DNA of 64,000 nucleotides from Leptospira limi (GTDB lineage Bacteria > Spirochaetota > Leptospiria > Leptospirales > Leptospiraceae): NCBI RefSeq assembly GCF_026151395.1, contig NZ_JAMQPV010000001.1:186001-250000 (forward strand). Reading direction: 5' to 3'. The notes beneath the pieces were generated by a model that saw only the letters and a list, made by a program, of their open reading frames with translations, made no database searches and was not told the DNA's origin. Shown piece by piece: positions 53,465-61,633 of this stretch. The position numbers were made by a program, and so were the translations under genes. The first letter of the stretch is position 1; the number at the start of each line of letters is the position of its first letter.

Positions 53465-54125
53465 TTTCCAAAATCTGTAAAACTTCCTTTTGAAAGGACT
53501 TTTTTTCCTCTTCAGAAGATTGGATCGATTTCCATTTTCGTTCATTCAGTACGGCAAATCCATGTACTCCACTCCAAAAGCTCATCATGAGTGTTGCTGT
53601 TGGTACTGATTTTTTTAAGACCAATTGGTTTTGTCCATATTCAACAATTCGAAACATACCCATGTATGCTTCATTTCCACATTCTCGTAAATCGTCAGAC
53701 AATGGATCGCCGGAAACATAAATTTCACCACCAAACATAAGTTCTGTTCTACGTGGGTTATTGAGTAATAAATAAATGTACTCTTCTCCAGCTTTTCGTA
53801 CTTTTGTAAGTGGATCCTCCGAACTGTCCCAAGCCCGTTTCATCGCAAGTGCCAGTTCTCGAAAACCTTCAGCAACTAATGCTTGGAGTAGATCCATTTT
53901 TTTGGGAAAATGCCGGTAGGGGGCCGTATGGCTCACACCTAAGTCAGAAGCAATGTCCCTAAGACTTAGAGACGAAACTCCTGTTTTTTCTAAAACCTTC
54001 CGAGAGTGTTCTAATACTTCTTCTCGTAAATTCCCGTGGTGGTAACCTGCTGTTTGGGACGAAGAAGGTTTTGGAGTGGGAGTTTTCGTCTTTTTAGGTG
54101 TTGTTTGTTTTTTGAATGGTTTCAT
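53439..54125 (-). CDS. TetR/AcrR family regulator
   Basis: I chose the ATG at 54125, since the longer frame runs into the operator region. The 228-residue protein has a Lys/Pro-rich N-terminal tail (about 1-25), then a TetR helix-turn-helix (about 30-80) with S-L-S-L-R-D-I-A-S-D-L-G-V-S-H-T-A-P-Y-R-H-F-P-K-K. The ligand domain resembles the WHG-type group. It is divergent from a membrane-protein gene. Three phased repeats occupy the 66-bp shared promoter, so the protein probably controls both directions. Confidence 0.88.
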   Translation of the reverse strand: MKPFKKQTTPKKTKTPTPKPSSSQTAGYHHGNLREEVLEHSRKVLEKTGVSSLSLRDIASDLGVSHTAPYRHFPKKMDLLQALVAEGFRELALAMKRAWDSSEDPLTKVRKAGEEYIYLLLNNPRRTELMFGGEIYVSGDPLSDDLRECGNEAYMGMFRIVEYGQNQLVLKKSVPTATLMMSFWSGVHGFAVLNERKWKSIQSSEEEKKSFQKEVLQILEIMIEGTRL

Positions 54126-54130
54126 AAAAT

Positions 54131-54188
54131 GTTTACAATGTATACTTTTTATGTTGACAGAGCCTACATCTAGGTTTACACTGTCTAC
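54131..54188. promoter_or_regulatory. Three phased operator-like repeats in a divergent promoter
   Basis: GTTTACAATGTATAC (54131-54145), GTTGACAGAGCCTAC (54153-54167) and GTTTACACTGTCTAC (54174-54188) are three 15-bp direct repeats at 22- and 21-bp intervals, two helical turns apart. The first and third are also imperfect palindromes of form GT-N2-ACA-N-TGT-N2-AC. They fill the gap between the tetR start and the ATG at 54192, fitting repression of both genes. Confidence 0.62.
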
Positions 54189-54191
54189 ATT

Positions 54192-55115
54192 ATGGAATAC
54201 ACCAACATCAAAAGACAACCACTTTTTTGGAATGGAATCTCAATGGCAGTGCTCACGATAACCATGATTCCCCTGCTTTCATTAGATACAAGAACCCTTT
54301 TGGGGGTGAATCTTTGGATCAAACCGATCAAGTTCACTTTATCCTTAGGGATCTATTCGTTTTCAACCCTTTGGGTTATGGAACGATTTTTGGCAGATTG
54401 GAGGTTTAATCGAAAAACTCAAATTGCACTCACCATCACCTCTGCCATTGAAATTATCCTCATCACAGCGCAAGCAGCCAGAGGAGAAAATAGCCATTTT
54501 AATGTATCCAATACTTGGAACCAAATTGTGTTTTCTCTTATGGGAACCAGTATTTCCATATTTTGGCTTTTCCATTTGGGAATGATCCTACCCATCTTCA
54601 AACAAAAACAGATTCCAAAAGCAGTGAAAGAAAGTCTACTTTGGGGTCTTTTCATCGCTGGTTTTGGAATGATCATTGGTTTTTTTATGACAACTCCACG
54701 CCCAGAACAATTGGAACTGATGAAACAAGGAATTTACCAAACAAGTGGATCACATAACTTTGGGAAGGGGGAGGCAGGACAAGGCCTCTATTTTTTTGGT
54801 TGGAGTACGGTGATTGGTGACATGCGAGTCCCTCATTTTTTTGGAATGCATGTGATGCAAGTTTTGTTTGTATTGGCGGCTTTTCTTATGCCACTTACAG
54901 AAAGGAAAGAACATAGGATGATCATCCGTTTGATTGGAGTTTTTTTACTCATGTTGAATGGTCTGATGGTGGTTCAAACTTTGATGGGATACTCGATTTT
55001 TGGTTTCCACCGTTTTTTTACAGGTAGTTATGGTTTGATTGTTTTAGTTCTGACGACACTCTCCATTCGTCTTTTTTCCTCTCCAAAATTCTCTGTGACA
55101 AAGGTAACCACATGA
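54192..55115 (+). CDS. Multi-helix membrane protein of unknown function
   Basis: This 307-residue protein has about eight transmembrane helices and a short soluble loop with S-G-S-H-N-F-G-K-G-E-A-G-Q-G. Conserved-looking polar residues within the membrane regions include L-W-I-K-P-I-K-F near residue 42 and the H-F-F-G-M-H pair near 217. I do not recognise the family. It lies 4 bp from the last operator repeat and overlaps the ABA4-like gene by 4 bp (ATGA), so the two are co-translated. Confidence 0.7.
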   Translation: MEYTNIKRQPLFWNGISMAVLTITMIPLLSLDTRTLLGVNLWIKPIKFTLSLGIYSFSTLWVMERFLADWRFNRKTQIALTITSAIEIILITAQAARGENSHFNVSNTWNQIVFSLMGTSISIFWLFHLGMILPIFKQKQIPKAVKESLLWGLFIAGFGMIIGFFMTTPRPEQLELMKQGIYQTSGSHNFGKGEAGQGLYFFGWSTVIGDMRVPHFFGMHVMQVLFVLAAFLMPLTERKEHRMIIRLIGVFLLMLNGLMVVQTLMGYSIFGFHRFFTGSYGLIVLVLTTLSIRLFSSPKFSVTKVTT

Positions 55116-55537
55116 ACCAATCTCTTATGTTTACGATTGCAAATTCGATTGCACTCCTTTCCTGGATAGTATTAATCCTTACACCAAACCAAAATAAGGT
55201 GATACCATACCTTCGCGTTTTGATTTCGGGTCTAATTCTTGGAGGGTTATACATTTTTGCCCTCTCTCTAGGATTTGGAAAAGCAGAAGGGAATTTTTCG
55301 AGTTTAGAATCAGTGCGTTCTTTATTTACTAACGATACATTCCTGTTAGCTGGATGGGTGCATTATCTATCGTTTGATTTGTTTATCGGAACTTGGGAAG
55401 CAGAAGATGGAAAATCAATTGGAATCCATCGATTGTATCTTGTTCCCATTCATTTCCTCACTTTCTATTATGGTCCAGTGGGTCTTGTATTGTACTTAGT
55501 AGTTAAGGTGATCAAAACAAAACGATTTGGGTTTTAG
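55112..55537 (+). CDS. ABA4-like family membrane protein (DUF4281)
   Basis: This 141-residue protein has four transmembrane helices and the ABA4 signature: the late G-W-V-H-Y-L-S-F-D-L-F-I-G-T-W-E block near residue 85, then I-P... and a G-P-V-G-L-V-L-Y-L motif. Plant ABA4 is required for neoxanthin synthesis. In bacteria the role is unknown. It is co-translated with the upstream 307-residue membrane protein and controlled by the same TetR site. Its stop almost touches the convergent ankyrin gene. Confidence 0.82.
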   Translation: MNQSLMFTIANSIALLSWIVLILTPNQNKVIPYLRVLISGLILGGLYIFALSLGFGKAEGNFSSLESVRSLFTNDTFLLAGWVHYLSFDLFIGTWEAEDGKSIGIHRLYLVPIHFLTFYYGPVGLVLYLVVKVIKTKRFGF

Positions 55538-57174
55538 CCACCATATACATCAAGGAGAGAAAGAACCCTTTGGTAACGGTTCTTTTTCTCTTCGTCTGAT
55601 TCCAATTCCGCAATTTCTAAATTTTCAAAAGCTAAATCACGTCCCGTTTTTTCCTCTAAGTTTTTTCCATTTGCCTTTGCTCCCGATTCGAGTAATAAAG
55701 CTAGGACAGAAGAATTACCAAATTTACAAGCTTCGTGTAGTGCTGTACTGCCTATCTGATCCGCAATGTGAATATCAACACCTGCTTGGATGAGTCGTTT
55801 TGCCAAACTTGGTTCTCCAAAAACAGAACACCAATGAAGAGGTGACATTCCATTTACCGATTGTAAGTTTACCTGAGCACCACGTTTGATGAGTTCATCC
55901 ATGAGTGCAGTTTTTTCTTGTAAACGTAGTTTGTTGTCTTGGCATAATTTGAAGATGGCAGATTCTCCATTAGCATCTAAAATATTGGGGTTTGCACCTC
56001 TTTCCAATAAACGCATACAAGATTTGAATTTAGAACGTACGAATGCCTCTTGTAATAACGTAAAACCAAGTGGATTGCGAATGGAATCTTTGATGATATA
56101 ATCTAAGGATCCAACTGTTCTTACAAAAGAATCTAATAAATAAACATCATCTTCATCTAACCAATCCAAGGTTTTGTCTTCATTTTTTGATTCTAATTGA
56201 TTTCCTAAGTTTAGGCGGTATTCCTCGGGAAATTTTGATTTGAGAATGGGTATGAAGATTGGTTCGGATTCTGAATGGCAAACAACATCATGGATGATGT
56301 GCCAATGGTTTGCATTTGGTTTTAACTTGTTGGAGATTAAAAAGATAAATGTTTCGTTCAGTTTACGCTGTGTGAGTTGGAATTTTGCTTGGATGTTTGT
56401 TTCTTTGAAATGTACTTCCGAAATTGTTGTTTGGTTTTCAGGCCAATGGTACATCACAAGTGTGAGTAATTCATCCTTTTCCTTTTCTGTTAAGGTTGGA
56501 TAATGTTTTTGTAATAATAAAATATTACCAGACAACGCATAGATTTTTGATGCTAAATAACTTGTGATAAAATCGGGAAGTTCTTTGTTTGCTACACCAT
56601 ATTCATCAAACTCAATTTTATAAACATGGGTAGCTGTAAAACTACCATGCAAAAAGGTATTCCACTCATCAGAAATTGCTAAATACAATTTTCCATTAAC
56701 AAGTGCATGGTCATAATCTTCCACAGTTAAGGAAAGTCTAACGGGAGCAGTGTTCACATTATGATTGATGATGATACTGAGAGTTTTGGAAGGTGTCGTT
56801 GTTGTGATATCATAATCAAAATTTTTTAAACGAACAATTTCAGGAAGTCCAGAAAGTGAAATCCGAACATCATCATCGTTTCCCTCTTCGTCTTTCAAAA
56901 AAACTAACTCTTCATTTGACCATTCCGAAACAAAGTTTGTGGTATACCTTCCAAATATTTGTCCTTGAAGGGTATGGTTGGGAATTTGACCTATAAAATT
57001 TAGATCAAATAACACGAGTGAGTCGGATCTTTCACCAGTGAGGTTCTTTCGAAAATCAAAATGGTTCCAAATGGAACATTTTTTACATCGGTATTTTCCT
57101 TTTTTGCCTTCCAGTTTGGATGAGGAAATGGAATGACCGCTGAGACAATTGGAGCAGGATAAAATCGTTTTCAT
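55534..57174 (-). CDS. Ankyrin-repeat protein with N-terminal zinc ribbon
   Basis: The 546-residue protein begins with a zinc-ribbon-like pattern (C-S-N-C and C-K-K-C, at about residues 7-10 and 30-33). A middle section (about 50-330) has no recognised fold. The C-terminal 200 residues hold about four ankyrin repeats, e.g. N-G-M-S-P-L-H-W-C and G-S-T-A-L-H-E-A-C-K-F-G. It has no signal peptide, so it is probably cytoplasmic. Its target is unknown. It faces the ABA4-like gene and is divergent from the reductase-like gene at 57261. Confidence 0.82.
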   Translation of the reverse strand: MKTILSCSNCLSGHSISSSKLEGKKGKYRCKKCSIWNHFDFRKNLTGERSDSLVLFDLNFIGQIPNHTLQGQIFGRYTTNFVSEWSNEELVFLKDEEGNDDDVRISLSGLPEIVRLKNFDYDITTTTPSKTLSIIINHNVNTAPVRLSLTVEDYDHALVNGKLYLAISDEWNTFLHGSFTATHVYKIEFDEYGVANKELPDFITSYLASKIYALSGNILLLQKHYPTLTEKEKDELLTLVMYHWPENQTTISEVHFKETNIQAKFQLTQRKLNETFIFLISNKLKPNANHWHIIHDVVCHSESEPIFIPILKSKFPEEYRLNLGNQLESKNEDKTLDWLDEDDVYLLDSFVRTVGSLDYIIKDSIRNPLGFTLLQEAFVRSKFKSCMRLLERGANPNILDANGESAIFKLCQDNKLRLQEKTALMDELIKRGAQVNLQSVNGMSPLHWCSVFGEPSLAKRLIQAGVDIHIADQIGSTALHEACKFGNSSVLALLLESGAKANGKNLEEKTGRDLAFENLEIAELESDEEKKNRYQRVLSLLDVYGG

Positions 57175-57260
57175 ATTTCGCTTGTTCCGATAAAGAATCT
57201 AAGAGACTTTACCATGATCAATCGAAAATTAGAACCTTTAAAACATTCAGGTAGGGATTC

Positions 57261-58088
57261 ATGGGACAAAATCAATATTTAATCATAGGTGGTTCGGGGG
57301 AAGCCGGACAAAGTGCCATCCAAGCCATCCGCACCTCAGACCCAAATGCCTTTATCATTACATCCACAACAACAAATGAACCCGTGTCGAATGCAAATCT
57401 GACCTTATTTGGAAAACGAGCAGAACCTGGGCTTACAAATTCCATCTTAGAAGATTTTGAAAAACATGGTAGACCCAAACAGATTAAGGCTCTCATTTAC
57501 ACACCGGCACTTGGTGAGGTTGGTTTTCCCATTGAAGAAAGTACAAAGGAACAAATCAACAATACCTTAGGAATTTGTTTGGATCCCATGGTGAGTTTGG
57601 AAAAGGAATTTGCACCGGAGCTCACCGTCGCCTATTCAGCGTTTTATTGGCTAAGCCATACTCTTGCATTTTATGGATCCATGGGAATTGCAAAATACAA
57701 GGCCGATCTATGGGCAATAGAGAATCCATCAAAACGCCGTATTGTGAGAGCTGGGACATTTTTTTCTAAAAGTGTAAGAGGAATTTCGATCGTTTTACAA
57801 AGGACAATGAAAAAAACAAACCACCCTGACCTTCTAAAACTTAAAAACAAATTTGAATCATCTAACGAGAAGTTTATGGACTTTTTCCTATCCTATGCTT
57901 GGGAACACGAAAAAGAATCCTTTCAAAGCCAATTCGGCACTGCTTACAGACCCACCGTAAGAGAAGACCTTACACGTGGACTCGTAAAAGCACTACAAAC
58001 TAAATCACCAATTGTCACTGTCCTTGGTGATTGGACTTGGGAAGAAACCGGGATGCCAAAATTGCCAAACTGGTTCCAACAATTTTAG
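57261..58088 (+). CDS. Rossmann-fold NAD(P)-binding protein, SDR-like
   Basis: This 275-residue protein opens with the nucleotide motif Y-L-I-I-G-G-S-G-E-A-G-Q-S-A at about 7-20, the glycine-rich turn of short-chain dehydrogenases. A later Y-S-A-F-Y-W-L-S segment and a Y-K-A-D-L (about 155) give a YxxxK-like site, but the usual Ser-Tyr-Lys triad is not clear. The substrate is unknown. It lies 55 bp before the alcohol dehydrogenase-like gene and is probably in the same transcript. Confidence 0.62.
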   Translation: MGQNQYLIIGGSGEAGQSAIQAIRTSDPNAFIITSTTTNEPVSNANLTLFGKRAEPGLTNSILEDFEKHGRPKQIKALIYTPALGEVGFPIEESTKEQINNTLGICLDPMVSLEKEFAPELTVAYSAFYWLSHTLAFYGSMGIAKYKADLWAIENPSKRRIVRAGTFFSKSVRGISIVLQRTMKKTNHPDLLKLKNKFESSNEKFMDFFLSYAWEHEKESFQSQFGTAYRPTVREDLTRGLVKALQTKSPIVTVLGDWTWEETGMPKLPNWFQQF

Positions 58089-58143
58089 TTGCCAAATTTT
58101 GAGAAAAGTTCAAAAGTAGACCGTTCGGTATACGGAGCTTCAA

Positions 58144-59166
58144 ATGTTAAGACTAGTCTTTCGGAAAAAAGGGATCCTTGAATGGGAAGAAGTAGAAACC
58201 CCTACCATCACAGGTGAAAACCAAGCACTTGTAGAACCCATCGCCATTGCTCGTTGTGATTTGGATTTACCCATCGTACGAGGAGAAACATTATTCCGTG
58301 CACCGTTCCCCGTAGGACACGAGTTTGTTGGTCGGATCAAATCTCTATCGGACGATATCAGTGGACAATTCCAAATTGGATCAGTGGTTGCAATTCCTTT
58401 CCAAATCTCCTGTGGGACATGTCCATCGTGTTTATCGATACATACCAATTCATGTGAATCGGTTCCTTATACATCCGCCTATGGAATGACACCTGGTGTC
58501 CACAATGTAGGTGGTGCAATATCGGAACTTATCAAAGTTCCTTACGCAAAACAAATGTTACTTCCTATGGATCCTAACATCAATCCAGTGGGCATTGCGA
58601 GTCTGAGTGATAATATTGCCGAAGTTTGGAAGTTAGCTGGTCGATTTATAGAACGAAAAAAAGATCCTAAAACACTCGTAGTTGGTGGGAACGCGGGGAG
58701 CATTGGACTTTACACGGCTCTTTACCTCCACCAAACAAAAAAAGCCGAAGTATTGTATGTGGACACTGACCGTAGTAGGATTGAACTTGCCACATCTCTT
58801 GGAATCCCTGTTACACATGTAACTACGTTTCCAAAACCTAGTGAAAAGTTTGATTTGGTTTGCGATGCGTCTGCCACAAAAGAAGGTTGGGAATTTGCCA
58901 CTCGTTCCATGGGAAAAAATGCTATCCTAAGTTCGGCATCGATCTTTTGGACCAATCGTTTTGAAATTCCGTATTTGGAGATGTACAACCAAGGTGCGGA
59001 AATCCATATCGGCAGAGTGGAGTCACTCGATTCCATGAAAGCACTTTACCCCGAAATCCAAAATGGAATGTTTACACCTGAAAAAATTGTCACAAAAATT
59101 GTTTCCTTTTCAGAGGCAAAAGAAGCATGGTTGGAAGAATCAATCAAACTGGTGGTAACTCGTTGA
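58144..59166 (+). CDS. Zinc-dependent alcohol dehydrogenase family protein
   Basis: The 340-residue protein is a medium-chain dehydrogenase. Catalytic zinc ligands are Cys (A-R-C-D-L) and His-Glu in G-H-E-F. The structural zinc site is C-G-T-C-P-S-C followed by N-S-C, four cysteines with normal spacing. The Rossmann motif is V-V-G-G-N-A-G-S-I-G near 180. It uses NAD(P) to oxidise an alcohol or reduce an aldehyde; the substrate is not predictable. The next gene overlaps its end by 40 bp. Confidence 0.88.
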   Translation: MLRLVFRKKGILEWEEVETPTITGENQALVEPIAIARCDLDLPIVRGETLFRAPFPVGHEFVGRIKSLSDDISGQFQIGSVVAIPFQISCGTCPSCLSIHTNSCESVPYTSAYGMTPGVHNVGGAISELIKVPYAKQMLLPMDPNINPVGIASLSDNIAEVWKLAGRFIERKKDPKTLVVGGNAGSIGLYTALYLHQTKKAEVLYVDTDRSRIELATSLGIPVTHVTTFPKPSEKFDLVCDASATKEGWEFATRSMGKNAILSSASIFWTNRFEIPYLEMYNQGAEIHIGRVESLDSMKALYPEIQNGMFTPEKIVTKIVSFSEAKEAWLEESIKLVVTR

Positions 59167-59984
59167 GATTGGAATTTGGACTAAAATTCAATTTAGATTT
59201 GCGATACGGATTTTGTTTCCTTATCCCTTTTCTTTTAGTTTCACCAATTTTTTCCGAATCCATACAAGAACGTTTCACGCCACCTAACGGATACAGTCGA
59301 ATCACTTACCCAAAAGAAAGTTTTTCTACTTACCTACAAAACTTTCCATTAAAACCAAAAGGAAGCCCTGTATTTTTGTACAATGGAAATAAAAAACAAA
59401 ACCAAGTCCATGAAGCTGTGTTAGATTTTCCCTTACTGGAAACAGACCTCATCCAATGTGCTGATGCGGTCATGAAACTTCGGGCAGAGTATCTATATTC
59501 GCGAAAGGAATGGGGAAAAATCAAATTTACCATCAGCAATGGAATGTTAGTTCCCTTTTCTAGATTTGCAAAAGGTGACCGAGTGGTCGTGAAGGGAAAT
59601 AAAACCAGTTGGAAAGAAGGGATCGCAAAAAAAGGAACAAACCGCGATGTGTTCGAAACATATTTACAATTTATTTATAGTTATGCGGGAACTATCTCAC
59701 TCAAATCTGAACTTAAGAAAAAACAACTCCAAGATTTGGAACCAGGGGATGTATGGATCCAAGCAGGTTCACCAGGGCATGTTGTGATGGTTGTAGACAA
59801 AGTCCAATCAACAGATGGGAACACCTTATTTTTGTTAGCACAAAGTTATATGCCTTCCCAGGAAATGCATATCTTAAAAAATGATACAACCAAATCTCCA
59901 TGGTTTGCCTTACCGCAAGGGGATTCTTTTCCAACACCTGAATGGGAATTTATGGCCAAGGCTTTTTACGGTTTTCACAAATAA
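59127..59984 (+). CDS. DUF4846 exported protein
   Basis: This 285-residue protein has a hydrophobic signal (about 30-45) and the DUF4846 pattern: R-F-x-P-P-x-G-Y-x-R-I, Q-x-F-P-L-K-P, A-D-A-V-M-K-L-R-A-E-Y, and D-V-x-I-Q-x-G-S-P-G-H-V-V-M-V-V-D near residue 210. The His in G-H-V and Asp near it could be catalytic, as the fold is thought to relate to NlpC/P60-type hydrolases. The start is unclear: ATG at 59127 overlaps the dehydrogenase by 40 bp, and TTG at 59163 is the alternative. Confidence 0.75.
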   Translation: MVGRINQTGGNSLRLEFGLKFNLDLRYGFCFLIPFLLVSPIFSESIQERFTPPNGYSRITYPKESFSTYLQNFPLKPKGSPVFLYNGNKKQNQVHEAVLDFPLLETDLIQCADAVMKLRAEYLYSRKEWGKIKFTISNGMLVPFSRFAKGDRVVVKGNKTSWKEGIAKKGTNRDVFETYLQFIYSYAGTISLKSELKKKQLQDLEPGDVWIQAGSPGHVVMVVDKVQSTDGNTLFLLAQSYMPSQEMHILKNDTTKSPWFALPQGDSFPTPEWEFMAKAFYGFHK

Positions 59985-60065
59985 TCTGACTCCTTTCCCA
60001 GTTTCAGATTCTAAATTTCAGTTTTCACTTTGCAATTCCTATGGAACTTCTACATTGTCTTTCAG

Positions 60066-60656
60066 ATGGCTCTGATACAAAACATCGCAATTTACTGTGG
60101 TTCCTCTTCTGGCCTTGACCCTTCCTATCACAAGGAAGCTTACTTTTTGGGTGAAATCCTAGCAAAACACCAAATGGGAATTGTGTATGGTGGTGCGAGT
60201 GTGGGACTTATGGGAGCTGTGGCAAACGGTTGTTTGGAGAACCATGGCAAGGTCATTGGTGTGATCCCAACATTTCTGAAACGAAAGGAAATCGAACATA
60301 TCGGACTTTCAGAACTCATCCAAGTGGAATCGATGCACGAAAGGAAACAAATTATGTTTGATCGTTCTGATGCCTTTCTTGTGTTACCTGGTGGTTTTGG
60401 AACCATGGAAGAATTTTTTGAAGTGGTCACATGGTCACAACTGGGACTTCACAATAAACCCATTGTATTATTGAATTGGAATGGGTTTTATGACTCACTT
60501 GTCCAAATGTTCCATACGATGGTGGATTCTGGATTTTTGAAAAAGGAAAATATGGATCTCGTAATTGTCCTAAGGGAAACCAAAGACCTACTCACTCATT
60601 TGCAGAACTATTCTCCGTCTAAGACAGAGAAATGGTTGTCGAAAGATACCATTTAA
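60066..60656 (+). CDS. LOG-family nucleotide phosphoribohydrolase
   Basis: I chose the ATG at 60066. The 196-residue protein carries the LOG family hallmark P-G-G-F-G-T-M-E-E, together with the N-terminal Y-C-G-S-S-S-G and G-I-V-Y-G-G-A-S-V-G-L-M-G motifs. The family hydrolyses N-glycosidic bonds of nucleoside monophosphates (cytokinin riboside phosphates in plants, AMP-type substrates in bacteria). Older annotation calls these proteins lysine decarboxylases, which is wrong. No adjacent gene explains the substrate. Confidence 0.9.
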   Translation: MALIQNIAIYCGSSSGLDPSYHKEAYFLGEILAKHQMGIVYGGASVGLMGAVANGCLENHGKVIGVIPTFLKRKEIEHIGLSELIQVESMHERKQIMFDRSDAFLVLPGGFGTMEEFFEVVTWSQLGLHNKPIVLLNWNGFYDSLVQMFHTMVDSGFLKKENMDLVIVLRETKDLLTHLQNYSPSKTEKWLSKDTI

Positions 60657-60687
60657 TGAAGATTCATCGGGAAGGAAACCTAAGTTT

Positions 60688-61500
60688 ATGTTCTCTTGGT
60701 CGCATTCAAAACAGACTCTAAAATTACCTGTGGTCATCATCGGGATTTCCGTTTCGATCGGACTCATTCCTTCTCTTTTTGCGAACCCTGACCATTATGA
60801 TGGAGACATTCACTACTATGATACGGTTGGCCAAAATCGTCAAAGGCCACAACAAAGACCACACCCAGATCTACATGTTCCTTCAGTTCCCGTAAAACAA
60901 GATATCACAGTCTTTTCCAATGGACCTACGGATAAAACTGCTTACCCTTATATCCAAACAACGATTAACTTTGTGGAAGGCCATTTGTCCTTTAAAGCAT
61001 TTTTATCCGATAGCTCAGAAGTTTCGTATTCCACAAGAGGGGAACATATTCGTTACTCCAAATGTTTCGGTGATATTTGTATGATTGTTTCTCAAAAAAA
61101 CCTGTTAGGTGTGAGTAATACAAGCACCGAATGGGAAAAGGGCCATATCTTTGGCGAAGAACGATACCAAGTTGCCATGGGTCATAAAGCGGCACTTGTA
61201 GCTAGTGAGCGCAAACTCTACATTTACAACAGTTATACGAACCATTGGGATACCATTAGCCTCGAACAAGAAAGCCTTCGTGCTTTTGCCAATCTCCATG
61301 AGAAAGTGGCTATCATCACAACACGCCGTATCCTTGTGATGGATTTACCCACCGAGATGCAATTCGAACAGAATTTATTACTAAGAAGTATTTCACAATT
61401 TGAAATGCGAGATGGATTTATTAATTTTTATGCAGGAAGTAAACTTTGGATGTTTCGCCACCAAACAGAAGCATTCGAAGAAGTGGATTTAATGGATTAA
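60688..61500 (+). CDS. Exported hypothetical protein, propeller-like
   Basis: The 270-residue protein has a signal peptide (about 12-32, ending L-F-A). A Pro/Arg/His-rich stretch (about 48-65, Q-R-P-Q-Q-R-P-H-P) follows. The remainder is beta-rich, with phrases such as K-A-A-L-V-A-S-E-R-K-L-Y-I-Y-N-S-Y and K-V-A-I-I-T-T-R-R-I-L-V-M-D-L, compatible with WD-like blades. I recognise no family. It starts 31 bp after the LOG gene and may share its transcript. Confidence 0.6.
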   Translation: MFSWSHSKQTLKLPVVIIGISVSIGLIPSLFANPDHYDGDIHYYDTVGQNRQRPQQRPHPDLHVPSVPVKQDITVFSNGPTDKTAYPYIQTTINFVEGHLSFKAFLSDSSEVSYSTRGEHIRYSKCFGDICMIVSQKNLLGVSNTSTEWEKGHIFGEERYQVAMGHKAALVASERKLYIYNSYTNHWDTISLEQESLRAFANLHEKVAIITTRRILVMDLPTEMQFEQNLLLRSISQFEMRDGFINFYAGSKLWMFRHQTEAFEEVDLMD

Positions 61501-61633
61501 CTTAGAGTATCTCCGATTAAACTTATGAAAAATCTTATTTTTCCTTCTCTTCAAAAATCCTGAAGTAGTGAAAAAACTCTGAATCGAATTAAAAAATGAA
61601 TTCTAATTTCTTCGATCAAACACTATATTACTG

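Noticed and set aside
60066..60656. Annotation as lysine decarboxylase
   Set aside because: The P-G-G-F-G-T-M-E-E motif defines the LOG phosphoribohydrolase family; the decarboxylase name is a known misannotation.
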